A stretch of DNA of 64,000 bases from Paenibacillus sp. Root444D2. GTDB taxonomy: Bacteria; Bacillota; Bacilli; Paenibacillales; NBRC-103111. A program made the position numbers and the translations under genes. Of this stretch, positions 26,396 to 35,267 are shown in pieces; the stretch's first letter is position 1, and each line of letters opens with the position of its first letter. The notes under the pieces are model-generated. The model had not been told where the DNA came from. It did no database searches and was given only the letters and a program-made list of their open reading frames with translations. The DNA is taken from assembly GCF_001426375.1 (NCBI RefSeq), contig NZ_LMEO01000050.1:402100-466099 (forward strand). Direction: 5' to 3'.

Positions 26396-26446
26396 ATTAT
26401 AGAGTTTTATTTCACTTTGTCTATATGTTTCTGAAATTTTATTTCA
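26396..26446 (-). promoter_or_regulatory. murR operon promoter with palindromic operator
   Basis: On the minus strand TAGACA (26423-26418) and TATAAT (26401-26396) are separated by 16 bases, a good SigA-type promoter. Just upstream, TGAAATAAAATTTCA (26446-26432) is a perfect palindrome of TGAAAT/ATTTCA arms, and TGAAATAAAA recurs between -35 and -10 (26414-26405). TGAAA/TTTCA arms are common RpiR-family operators, so autorepression is likely. Confidence 0.7.
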
Positions 26447-26488
26447 CATTTTGCGTTAGGTTAGGTCCTGATCAATCAACCTGATAAC

Positions 26489-26530
26489 TAAAAAAAAGAT
26501 CAAGTCTCATTTGATTGAGGGCTTGATCTT
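26489..26530 (-). terminator. Terminator of the downstream-most gene of the second two-component operon
   Basis: AAGATCAAG (26496-26504) pairs with CTTGATCTT (26522-26530), and seven or more Ts follow on the minus strand. It lies about 110 bases beyond the stop of the glycosidase gene at 26640. Confidence 0.85.
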
Positions 26531-26639
26531 ATCTTTATCCGTTCACCATTGATACCGTCGATTTATTCTTCCAATCTTGCTATAGATTGAGGTGTCTTAA
26601 ATCGGGATCCATCGTCATATATGCTAAATTGAGGTCATT

Positions 26640-28295
26640 CTATCCATAAGTTGGTGCAATAACACCCAGATCGGCAGCTCGCTTTTTCATCTCATGACCT
26701 TCAACCATATCGATCCATTCATTTCCTTTCACAGCAACTTGCCATTCGCGCCCTTCATACGAAATAACTCCTTCTACCGTTCGAACAGTCATACCGATAA
26801 ACGACTTCAATTTTCCTTCACGGTCGGTTACAGCTCTTAAGCCATTTGGAAATTGAAGAGTTACCACACCGTTCCTATAAACCACTGATTCATCCTTCGT
26901 ATTGACCAGTTCAAATGTAATACCGTCGATAACCCGACTGTAAGCAGTCCCATTCGCAATCTCTTCACCATGATCAACCGCATAAGGCAGCAGTCCTGTA
27001 AACCAAAGCTCATCATCTGGTCTAGGCATGATACCGCTCAAACGTTCAACGTAGTCCAACATACACAAAATCGCCGGTGAATAAGTCTCCGTGAAACCTT
27101 CCTCTCCTGTCCACGGACTTAGCGCTTGAGCGAATCGTGTCATTTTGTGAAATGCAGCCATTAACGGATATAACACATAGGTGAGTTCTACAAACCTTCC
27201 ATGATGCTCAAAAGCATGCGGTGCACGGATTAAGCTAAGGAAATTGGATGGCCCTGCCCAGCTGTTATAACTGGAAAAAGGGTCAAATCTCGGATCGTCC
27301 ATAGCCATCGACGTAAATGGGTATTTGGCAAAAAACTTTCGCGTATTCAACAAGTATTTGCGCAAAGCTTGATCAAAGAAGGCTCGATCTCCCACTTCAC
27401 ATGCGAGCACACGCAGAAGGACATCAGACTGTACACGAACATGCACATCATTTTTATCCAGATCATAAAAGAACTGATCCTTCTCATCAAAACAAAACTG
27501 GAACAAGCTGTTTAAGCTCATTTCCGCCTTTTCCCGCCAAAGCTCCCCACTCTCCTCGAGTTCTTCCGCAATTCTCGCTAGGTAGAGTCGCTGACAGTAT
27601 ACATTGGCCGTTAAGTCAGGCGCAACGAATGGCAAGATTGGGGAGTCCGGATTACAAATTCTTGCGTCATTACCATGGGGCGTATCCGGAACATGCCAAA
27701 AACGGGGGGATAAATCATGTCCCGTATCAAATGTGCAAAAGGCTTCCACTCCATTCGTTCCGCGTGTATTGCGATAGGTGTACAGCCAATCATCGTAACT
27801 CTGCATAGCTGTATACATTTTTCGTAAAAACGTCTTATCCTGCCCATTCAACTGATAGTGATTCCATACACTTCTAGCAAGCGGCGTCACCAACTGAATT
27901 TGTCTGTAAGAAGGACCTGAATCCGTGAGTTTATAAGGCATTAGACCATCTTCACGCTGGTAATCAGCAAATAATTCATAAGTCGATTGCGAAACAGAAG
28001 GAATGAAACGCGATAACAATTCAGCGTTAATCGTCCCCGTGCTTTCCAACCAGCATCCTAGATAAATACCACCTTCATGCAATATAGGCTTCTCTCCACC
28101 CGTCGGTACGACACAGTCCAATAGTTTACGCAGAGCCTCGTAGTACACGCCCTCCAATTTATCGGAAGATGCCGCAAACTTCACTCCCGACTGGTTCCAT
28201 TCTGCAAGAACGGGGCCATCTGATTCCTTTTTTAAAGGGCCCATCCGCTCCTCCGTATGAATCCCACGCAGCTTGCTTAACAATGCTTCTTTCAT
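26640..28295 (-). CDS. (alpha/alpha)6-barrel glycoside hydrolase, MGH1/trehalase-like (551 aa)
   Basis: The sequence shows repeated helix pairs with motifs typical of the mannosylglycerate hydrolase/GH63-like catalytic module: HEGGIYLGCWLESTGT, WNHYQLNGQDKTFLRKMYTAMQSYDDWL, FDTGHDLSPRF, PFSSYNSWAGPSNFLSL and ETYSPAILCM. Catalytic acids are likely among the conserved Asp/Glu of these loops but were not assigned. No signal peptide is seen, so it acts on imported sugar. It is the last gene of the operon with the kinase, regulator and ABC genes upstream, separated from the binding protein by a hairpin. The substrate is unknown. Confidence 0.7.
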   Translation of the reverse strand: MKEALLSKLRGIHTEERMGPLKKESDGPVLAEWNQSGVKFAASSDKLEGVYYEALRKLLDCVVPTGGEKPILHEGGIYLGCWLESTGTINAELLSRFIPSVSQSTYELFADYQREDGLMPYKLTDSGPSYRQIQLVTPLARSVWNHYQLNGQDKTFLRKMYTAMQSYDDWLYTYRNTRGTNGVEAFCTFDTGHDLSPRFWHVPDTPHGNDARICNPDSPILPFVAPDLTANVYCQRLYLARIAEELEESGELWREKAEMSLNSLFQFCFDEKDQFFYDLDKNDVHVRVQSDVLLRVLACEVGDRAFFDQALRKYLLNTRKFFAKYPFTSMAMDDPRFDPFSSYNSWAGPSNFLSLIRAPHAFEHHGRFVELTYVLYPLMAAFHKMTRFAQALSPWTGEEGFTETYSPAILCMLDYVERLSGIMPRPDDELWFTGLLPYAVDHGEEIANGTAYSRVIDGITFELVNTKDESVVYRNGVVTLQFPNGLRAVTDREGKLKSFIGMTVRTVEGVISYEGREWQVAVKGNEWIDMVEGHEMKKRAADLGVIAPTYG

Positions 28296-28348
28296 ATATC
28301 CGCCTCTTCTCTCTAGTTAGGAATACGTCTTTTGTCATCCAATTGAAA

Positions 28349-28379
28349 AGAAATAGACTGCCAATGGCAGCCTATTTCT
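28349..28379 (-). terminator. Strong hairpin between binding-protein and glycosidase genes
   Basis: AGAAATAG and CTGCC (28349-28362) pair with GGCAG and CTATTTCT (28366-28379). The T-tract on the minus strand is short and interrupted, so it may act as a partial terminator or processing site that lowers expression of the following glycosidase. Confidence 0.6.
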
Positions 28380-28423
28380 CCCGACAAGCGGCTTTGTTAT
28401 TAATTATTTTTATTTATTATTCG

Positions 28424-29761
28424 TTATTTGTTATTGTTGAAAATTTTTACGGTTCCGTTATAGAAATCCTCAACGCCCTTTTTCACATCTTTTTTACCAA
28501 AGCCAATTTCTTGCACAGTTGTTTCAATCAGTTTCGTATATTCCGTATTGCCTGGAGGGTTATAACTGATCGCAAACGGCTCTTTATTCGTCGCTGCCGA
28601 GACGCGGCTTGTGTAATCATAGATGATCTGCTCAACCGGGTTGGCATCCTTCTTCAGAAGATCACGCATTTTGGAAGTCACAGGAACACCACGATCATTA
28701 CCCAAAATTTTCGCCGCGTCGGGATCATTGATCCAATAGTTCATGAGCATCGCAACCTCCTTTGGATGCTTTGTTTTCGCATAACCGGATAATCCTTGGC
28801 TCGATTCGAAAACAACACCGGTCCCTTTCGGTCCGCGAGGCAGTTGAACAAGTGCCAGTTTGTCTGGAATCAGGTTTTGATGAGCGCCCAACTGATTGGA
28901 TGCGAGTAAGCTCATCGCTACTTTTCCGGTTACAACGAGTGATTTACTCGTATCTGACGGCGGATTGGATACTTGCAAAGCTGGTGTTACAACGCCGCCT
29001 GTTTTTGTCATCGTATTCCATAAATTGAACCACTCTTCCGCATCCTTCTGTTCAAAGCCTAGCTTAGCATTATCCATATCGTAGAGCTGCTTGCCTCTTT
29101 GTTTCAAATAAATATCCATGCCATCGACTGTAAAATTGTATGTCCCGAACACATCTTTACCGAGCTTATCCGTAATTTCTTTGCTGATTCGTCCATAATC
29201 GTCCCATGACCAACCATCTTGCGGAACAGGAATACCTGCTTTTTTGAACAACTCCGTATTAACGACAATACCACGTGCATTAGCTCCGGCGGAGACGTGT
29301 AGCAGCTTTCCTTTGAAGGTACCGTATTGGATCATCGATTTGTCCATATCGTTTAAATCAAGCTCTTTCCCCACGAATGGATCCAGTTCAAGCAGCACGT
29401 TTTTATTCGCATAATCGACTACGTTCCCTCCGAGGAAAAACGCATCTGGCGCAGTACCCGAAGCCAACTGCGTATTTAGTTTATCGAAATAACCTGAACT
29501 CGGGGCAAATTCACCGACAATTTTGATATTTGGGTTTTTCTCCTCGAACTTGCGAAGCGCTTCATTGGTACGATCTGCCCGTTTCTGGTCACCCCACCAC
29601 ATAATTCTTAGCTCTACCGGCTCTGCCTTTGCTACTTCTTTAGCTGTACCTGCAGCTGTTGCGTTTGGAGCGCTGCTGTTTCCCGTGCCGGTCCCTGAAG
29701 AACAAGCGGTTGTAATGGCCATCAACATGGCTAGTGTTGTTATCGCAAAACGTTTTTTCAT
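28424..29761 (-). CDS. Lipoprotein sugar-binding protein (445 aa)
   Basis: The ATG at 29761, eight bases after GGGGGAG, starts the lipoprotein signal MKKRFAITTLAMLMAITTAC with lipobox ITTAC, followed by a Gly/Ser/Thr-rich linker. The body is a type I solute-binding protein (VELRIMWWGDQKRADRTNEALRKFEEKNPNIKIV start). It belongs to the importer whose permeases are encoded just upstream, an order in which the binding protein comes last. The ligand is unknown. Confidence 0.9.
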   Translation of the reverse strand: MKKRFAITTLAMLMAITTACSSGTGTGNSSAPNATAAGTAKEVAKAEPVELRIMWWGDQKRADRTNEALRKFEEKNPNIKIVGEFAPSSGYFDKLNTQLASGTAPDAFFLGGNVVDYANKNVLLELDPFVGKELDLNDMDKSMIQYGTFKGKLLHVSAGANARGIVVNTELFKKAGIPVPQDGWSWDDYGRISKEITDKLGKDVFGTYNFTVDGMDIYLKQRGKQLYDMDNAKLGFEQKDAEEWFNLWNTMTKTGGVVTPALQVSNPPSDTSKSLVVTGKVAMSLLASNQLGAHQNLIPDKLALVQLPRGPKGTGVVFESSQGLSGYAKTKHPKEVAMLMNYWINDPDAAKILGNDRGVPVTSKMRDLLKKDANPVEQIIYDYTSRVSAATNKEPFAISYNPPGNTEYTKLIETTVQEIGFGKKDVKKGVEDFYNGTVKIFNNNK

Positions 29762-29791
29762 CTGAAATCTCCCCCTGAACAAATATTAGAA

Positions 29792-30631
29792 TTATTTAAG
29801 ACCTGTGGTCGCAATACCTTCTAAAAAATACTTTTGGAAAGAAAGAAAAATCGTCATGATCGGAACTAGTGAAAGAACGGACATTGCGAGCAGCGCACCC
29901 CAATCGGATTCTCCCGAAGGATCAAATAACGAGCGAATACCGAGCTGAACGGTAAACAGCTTGATATTGTTGAGGTAAATCATTTGCGAAAAAAAGTCGT
30001 CCCATGTCCAGATGAACGTGAAAATAGCGGTTGTGATTAAAGCAGGAACAAGAAGCGGTAAAATGATGCGAAAATAAATCTGGCCTTGCCCGCAGCCATC
30101 AATGGTTGCGCTTTCGTCCAATTCCTTCGGAATTCCTCGAATGAACTGAACCATAAGTAAGATGAAGAACGAATCGTGTGCTAACCATTTCGGTACAATC
30201 AGCGGTAAATACGTGTTGATCCATTCAATCTTGTTATAAATAATGTATTGAGGAACCAAAGTGACATGGTACGGAAGCATAATGGTGACCAGCATAAGGC
30301 TAAACCAAAGCTTTTTGAATCTAAATTCTAGCCGTGCAAACGCATAGGCGGCAAAGGAGCATGTGATAATATTGCCTAGGACAGAGAGCACCGAGATTTG
30401 AGCTGAATTCAGGAAGAAACGCCCAAACGTTGTGCCCTGCAGCCCTTTCCAACCATTCATGTAATTGTCAAACGTCACTTTCTTGGGCCAAAGACTTGTA
30501 TCTGAGAAAATCAATTGATTCGGCTTAAAGGAACTGCTAAGCAGCCATAAGACTGGATAGAGCATCAGCAAGCCAAAGGCGATAATCAACAGATGCTTCA
30601 GCAGCTTGGTGTAGTTCGTATTCGCAATCAT
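29792..30631 (-). CDS. Sugar ABC transporter permease, MalG type (279 aa)
   Basis: Six membrane segments and the EAA loop (LDESATIDGCGQGQIYFRIILPLLVPA) identify a MalG-like permease. Upstream in-frame ATGs exist inside the previous gene; the ATG at 30631, behind AAGGGG and four bases after the preceding stop, is preferred. The C-terminus KYFLEGIATTGLK is family-typical. Confidence 0.9.
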   Translation of the reverse strand: MIANTNYTKLLKHLLIIAFGLLMLYPVLWLLSSSFKPNQLIFSDTSLWPKKVTFDNYMNGWKGLQGTTFGRFFLNSAQISVLSVLGNIITCSFAAYAFARLEFRFKKLWFSLMLVTIMLPYHVTLVPQYIIYNKIEWINTYLPLIVPKWLAHDSFFILLMVQFIRGIPKELDESATIDGCGQGQIYFRIILPLLVPALITTAIFTFIWTWDDFFSQMIYLNNIKLFTVQLGIRSLFDPSGESDWGALLAMSVLSLVPIMTIFLSFQKYFLEGIATTGLK

Positions 30632-30635
30632 CTGG

Positions 30636-31553
30636 TCATCCCCTTTCATCCTTGCCGTCCCCATAGAATACCCAATACTTCGATGTCACGAATACAATGG
30701 CTGTTAGCACACCGATTACGACCAGCATAATCCATGCAAGCGCTGAGGCGTATCCCATATCGAAAAAGGAAAACCCTTTCAGATACAAATACAAGGTGTA
30801 GAATAAGGTCGAGTTCACCGGTCCTCCGCGTCCATCTCCAATGACATAACCGGGTGTAAACACTTGGAACGAATTAATAATGCTCATCACTAGGTTGAAG
30901 AAAATGACCGGGGATAGCAGCGGAAGCGTAATTTGAAAAAACTGTCGTACTTTCCCTGCTCCATCTACTTGTGATGCTTCATAAAGATCAGCCGGCACCT
31001 GCTTAAGTCCTGCCAGAAAGATGACCATGGCCGATCCAAACTGCCATACAGACAAGGTAATGATCGTGGACATTATGTAATCAGGGTGAGCTACCCAAGC
31101 TGGGCCCTGAAGACCAAACCAACTTAAGAATTGATTGAATAATCCATCCCCATCGAATATTTTCCTCCAAACGATAGCAATCGCAACGCTCCCCCCAAGT
31201 AGGGATGGGATGTAATAAACCGTTCGATAAACCCCGAGTGCACGAATCCCTTTATTAAGCGCCAAGGCCACTATTAAAGCAAAAATAAGTCTTAGGGGCA
31301 CAGATAATAGGGCATATTGAAAGGTAATCCCCATTGAGTGATAAAAGGAGTCATCTTCGTTAAAGATTTGCACATAATTGTCTAGTCCTAACCATCTGGG
31401 GGCATTTAACAAATTAAATTTCGTAAAGGATAGATACAGCGACCCCATCATAGGGCCCAATGTTAAGCAGAAAAAACCAACTAACCAAGGTAATAAAAAT
31501 AAATAAGCTGTGCGATTTTGCCGCGAAAGGGCGGTTTTACTTAATGATGACAT
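30636..31553 (-). CDS. Sugar ABC transporter permease, MalF/UgpA type (305 aa)
   Basis: Six hydrophobic segments, an N-terminal LFLLPWLVGFFCLTLGPMMGSLYLSF motif and the EAA loop (YEASQVDGAGKVRQFFQITLPLLSP) identify a MalF-like permease. The frame is open well upstream, overlapping the regulator gene, but the ATG at 31553 follows GGAGG and gives the normal family length. It is the first transporter gene after the kinase/regulator pair. Confidence 0.92.
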   Translation of the reverse strand: MSSLSKTALSRQNRTAYLFLLPWLVGFFCLTLGPMMGSLYLSFTKFNLLNAPRWLGLDNYVQIFNEDDSFYHSMGITFQYALLSVPLRLIFALIVALALNKGIRALGVYRTVYYIPSLLGGSVAIAIVWRKIFDGDGLFNQFLSWFGLQGPAWVAHPDYIMSTIITLSVWQFGSAMVIFLAGLKQVPADLYEASQVDGAGKVRQFFQITLPLLSPVIFFNLVMSIINSFQVFTPGYVIGDGRGGPVNSTLFYTLYLYLKGFSFFDMGYASALAWIMLVVIGVLTAIVFVTSKYWVFYGDGKDERG

Positions 31554-31641
31554 GAGAGCGCCCTCCTCCTTCGTGATCGATAGCGATGAATACTCATCAC
31601 TCGTAAGATCATCATAAGGATTATAGGCGCTCCTTTGAATG

Positions 31642-33252
31642 CTATTTCTTCGGCTCTTGATTATCAATTTTTTCAGGTACTGTGAGACGCAGACGATAAT
31701 CAGATGGCGGCATCCCATACATGCGTTTAAATTTAGAACTGAAGTAGCTGGCATTCGAAAAGCCTGTCAGTTCAGCGATATCCCATAAGCTCAGCATCGT
31801 TTCTTCAAGCAGTTGTACAGCTTTTGCCATTCGCACATCCGTGATGTATTGAATGAACGTTTTTCCGGCTTTGGCTTTGAACATTTCGGAAAAATACGAA
31901 GAATTATAATTAAAACGTTCGGCCAGCATAGTCAAATTAATATCGTACATATAGTTTTCATGAATGAATTGCTCTGCGGCTTGTATCATGGAAAGTTCAT
32001 CTCCAACAGGATCATTGGCCGAGCTGACAATTTTATATGCCAGGTTATATAGAAATTGCTGTGCTTTAGCTGCCGTATCGAACCCCCATACTTGCTCGGG
32101 ACGAATCCACAGCTGTTCTCCGTTATCCAAGTCAATACGGGTCGTATAAGCCAGCGTGTCCAGCATGAGATATAGCTGAAAAATAAGTTTAACGAATCTA
32201 GCCTGCGATGCTGCGAAAGCTTCATTCAATTCTTTGTGAATCGCCTGTTCGAAAGCAGCAAGCTCGCCACGAGCCAAATAACGCTGCATGACCTTATTCG
32301 TTTCCTCCGAGAGTGCAGCCTCCGGCGTTGATAGATTGTGCAGGGTTTGTGAATCTTTATTGCCCTTCAAGTTCCACTCCAAAAGTGAAGACAGATAACC
32401 ATCCTTCCACTGATTAAGCCCAATAACCATTTTGCCGATGCTAATCACTGGCTGGTATCCCAAATGATCGGTCACGGCAATGCGAAGCGTATCGACCAAG
32501 TGATCTAGGTTTGTATGGGACGCCACAGCTATAAAATGCATTAATCCTGCATAGTTCGCATCGCGGAAGACTTGAATTTGACCCGGGATCATCTCTGCAA
32601 CTTCCCTGCAAACCATTTCAAACGGCAGCCGCAGCTTGTCCGGCGAACGCTCCAATCGCCCCGCGCCACCAGTGCGTTCCATAAAACCAGCTGTAAGGAA
32701 ACAAACACGGAATTCCTCCCAGGTATCCAATTGAAACAGCTTCGCCTTCTCCCTAATCGTTGCTTCCCGTGCCAATTCCTCTTTAACTAGGTGAACGATA
32801 AAATGCTCTTTCATTTCTTTATAATATTGCGAAAGCCGCCACGCCATCATAGCTTGCTGATCACGCTCGTTTCGCTGCGCATCGAGCTCATAAATTACCT
32901 TCAGCATAGCCTCTCTGAGTTCATCTTGCGTCACCGGCTTCAGCAAATAATCCCTTGCCTGATGACGAATAGCTGCCTTGGCATAATGAAAATCTTCATA
33001 GCCTGTAATGACGATCAGCCGTAAAGACGGATAGTGCTCATGACAAGCTTCCAAAAAGGATACCCCATCCATCAATGGCATGTTCATATCTGTAATCACG
33101 ATGTCTACCGGATGATTCGTCAACCATGCAACAGCCTCTGCCCCGTTTCCCGCTTCCCCTACAATGGAAAGCCCGAGGCTTTCCCACTCTACTTTGAGCC
33201 TAAGTCCTTGCCGAATTTCAGGTTCATCATCGACTATGAGTACACTATACAT
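31642..33252 (-). CDS. YesN-type response regulator (536 aa)
   Basis: A receiver domain (MYSVLIVDDEPEIRQGL, Asp in VDIVITDMNMPLMDG, KP in YLLKPVTQ) is followed by a linker of about 300 residues and a C-terminal AraC-type DNA-binding domain (AERFNYNSSYFSEMFKAKAGKTFIQYITDVRMAKAVQLL...GFSNASYFSSKFKRMYGMPPSDYR). Its start overlaps the kinase stop by eight bases, and AAGGAGG precedes it. It probably activates the transporter genes that start about 90 bases downstream. Confidence 0.93.
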   Translation of the reverse strand: MYSVLIVDDEPEIRQGLRLKVEWESLGLSIVGEAGNGAEAVAWLTNHPVDIVITDMNMPLMDGVSFLEACHEHYPSLRLIVITGYEDFHYAKAAIRHQARDYLLKPVTQDELREAMLKVIYELDAQRNERDQQAMMAWRLSQYYKEMKEHFIVHLVKEELAREATIREKAKLFQLDTWEEFRVCFLTAGFMERTGGAGRLERSPDKLRLPFEMVCREVAEMIPGQIQVFRDANYAGLMHFIAVASHTNLDHLVDTLRIAVTDHLGYQPVISIGKMVIGLNQWKDGYLSSLLEWNLKGNKDSQTLHNLSTPEAALSEETNKVMQRYLARGELAAFEQAIHKELNEAFAASQARFVKLIFQLYLMLDTLAYTTRIDLDNGEQLWIRPEQVWGFDTAAKAQQFLYNLAYKIVSSANDPVGDELSMIQAAEQFIHENYMYDINLTMLAERFNYNSSYFSEMFKAKAGKTFIQYITDVRMAKAVQLLEETMLSLWDIAELTGFSNASYFSSKFKRMYGMPPSDYRLRLTVPEKIDNQEPKK

Positions 33253-35050
33253 CTATCATTCCTCCTTGCAGCGGCAAAATAAGTGCTATCTGGGTCCCAT
33301 ACTGCTTTGTGGAATCGATCTCAAAAGCAAACAACGGCCCATAATAAAGTTGGCATCTAGCTAAAACATTGCGTAATCCGATCTGCTGTGATCGGCTGTT
33401 CAATATTTGCTCAAACTGCGAGGTTAACGATTCCGTTCTCAGCTGCTGTACCAGCTCCTCTGGAATCCCGGGACCGTTATCCGCAACGGAAAGGATGAGT
33501 CGGTTATGTTCATGCCGTACCCGTATAATCACGTTAGCCTCAGCTTGTTCCCTAAAGCTGTACTTCACGGCATTTTCAATTAAAGGCTGCAAAATAAATT
33601 TAGGTATGACGCATTGACGCATATTATCGTCTTCTTCGACCGCAATTTGAAGCCGATCGGCAAATCGGATTTGCAAGATAGACACATAATGGCGAACATA
33701 TTTCAGCTCTTCTTCCAGCGGTATCAGGTCGTCATTTATTTTCAATGAGAAGCGCATCATTTTCCCTAGAGATTCAATCACTCTCACCGTATCTTGTATG
33801 CGCTGCTGCATCGCCAGACTACTTAGCAATTCTAATGTATTAAATAGAAAATGAGGATTAATTTGCATCAATAATGCTTTATACTCTGCTTGCTGCCTAA
33901 GCAGCTTTAGTTCAAATTCCGTCGTAATATGGTGTCTTAACTGACTCACCATGTTCCTGAACGTTGTCGTCACATAGCCGACTTCATTCCGAACTCTTGC
34001 CTCGGCCGGAATCCGATTCTCAGCGGCGTGGAAATCGCCCATCTGCACATAACGCATCGCTGATGCGAGCCGAGAGAGCGGTTTGGAAATCCCATGCGAA
34101 AGCCATATAGCAGTAGCAATGGCTGCAACAAGTAATACGGATGCGAAGATAAGGATGTTCGTTCGAAGCTTGTACAGCTTTCCGTATAAATCAGCTTCAG
34201 GCACGATGCCAACCAGCAGCCAGTTATTGAGCTTCAGCTTTTTATAAACGAGAATGTCTTTGGCGCCATGCTCATTCTCTACATAGACCACCCCATTCTG
34301 GAGATGGTTCGCGCGGATCGCTTCCATTTGTTTCGCTGCCTCCGGATGGGAGGATGCATATTCCTGTTGACCCAAAACGGAATCTCCCTGCCCATCCAAC
34401 AGGAAAATAGTGCCTTTCTCTCCAAGATGAATCCGACTTAGCGGTTCGAGAAAGAATTCGGATTTCACATTAACTTTCATCATGTTTTTGGATTTTGAGG
34501 GCTCAAACGTGCCAATGGGCAGCAATAAACTCAGCACGTCAAATGGCTTCGAACGTCTTACCTCAATCGGATCTTGATGAGCGGATACCCACTGGACTCC
34601 TCTTGTTTTAAAATGCTCATACCACTGCTCACTCTTGAACGATGTATCATTCATGATCTGATTATCCGCGGAGATCCACATCCCTTCTTGCCGATACACG
34701 GTGACCGACGATACAATCGAATAATTGTTCGTCGTCTGTGTCAAAAATTGGCTTAAATTAATGTTCGCGAGCATCTTTTCCCCGGCGGGCAAAGCAGGAT
34801 CAGAGAGCGCAATGTCCCAACTTTTCGTTGTACTGCTGTTAAACACAATTGAGGAAACATCGTAGATTTGCACTAGTGCCATGTTGACGAAGGACCCATA
34901 CTCGTCCATCTTTTCATAGGCTGACGACTCAATGTAGGAGCGAATAATTGAGCGGGATTCCGTAAAAAAAAGGTAAGACATTGTCCCGGTAGAAACGAGC
35001 AGTAAAACCACAAAACAAACAATCAATCGGTTTTTGAGCGAATAGAACAT
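33245..35050 (-). CDS. YesM-type sensor histidine kinase (601 aa)
   Basis: A first membrane segment (residues 6-30), an extracellular sensor region to about residue 295, a second membrane segment (ILIFASVLLVAAIATAIWLS), a HAMP region, the His_kinase motif LLMQINPHFLFNTLELLSSLA and the ATPase motifs VADNGPGIPEELVQQL and QIGLRNVLARC. The ATG at 35050 lies ten bases after GAGGGGG; the frame runs eight codons further upstream without a ribosome site. It is paired with the following YesN regulator and divergent from the germination operon. Confidence 0.92.
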   Translation of the reverse strand: MFYSLKNRLIVCFVVLLLVSTGTMSYLFFTESRSIIRSYIESSAYEKMDEYGSFVNMALVQIYDVSSIVFNSSTTKSWDIALSDPALPAGEKMLANINLSQFLTQTTNNYSIVSSVTVYRQEGMWISADNQIMNDTSFKSEQWYEHFKTRGVQWVSAHQDPIEVRRSKPFDVLSLLLPIGTFEPSKSKNMMKVNVKSEFFLEPLSRIHLGEKGTIFLLDGQGDSVLGQQEYASSHPEAAKQMEAIRANHLQNGVVYVENEHGAKDILVYKKLKLNNWLLVGIVPEADLYGKLYKLRTNILIFASVLLVAAIATAIWLSHGISKPLSRLASAMRYVQMGDFHAAENRIPAEARVRNEVGYVTTTFRNMVSQLRHHITTEFELKLLRQQAEYKALLMQINPHFLFNTLELLSSLAMQQRIQDTVRVIESLGKMMRFSLKINDDLIPLEEELKYVRHYVSILQIRFADRLQIAVEEDDNMRQCVIPKFILQPLIENAVKYSFREQAEANVIIRVRHEHNRLILSVADNGPGIPEELVQQLRTESLTSQFEQILNSRSQQIGLRNVLARCQLYYGPLFAFEIDSTKQYGTQIALILPLQGGMIDV

Positions 35051-35176
35051 CGTGGACCCCCTCAGTCTGCACAACCATCGCTAGTTAATTACATCCATAT
35101 AACGCCTAGAAGCTAGGGTTTGTCAACAAAAAACACATCCAATGAGGTGTCGAAGTTAATGTTCAAATTGTTATTT

Positions 35177-35206
35177 GCATAATCCTAGGAATAAAAGCGA
35201 ATAATT
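35177..35206 (+). promoter_or_regulatory. Forespore-type (SigF/SigG) promoter of the germination operon
   Basis: GCATA (35177-35181) and GCGAATAATT (35197-35206) are separated by 15 bases. This is close to the forespore consensus GyATA-N15-GGnrAnAnTw, with one mismatch. Germination receptor operons are normally transcribed in the forespore by SigG, so the location 62 bases before gerAA is as expected. Confidence 0.55.
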
Positions 35207-35267
35207 CCTTTATTATGAAATGTTTCCGATTTGGCCTTAGATCATTTTACATTGAGGGGATTGGAAA

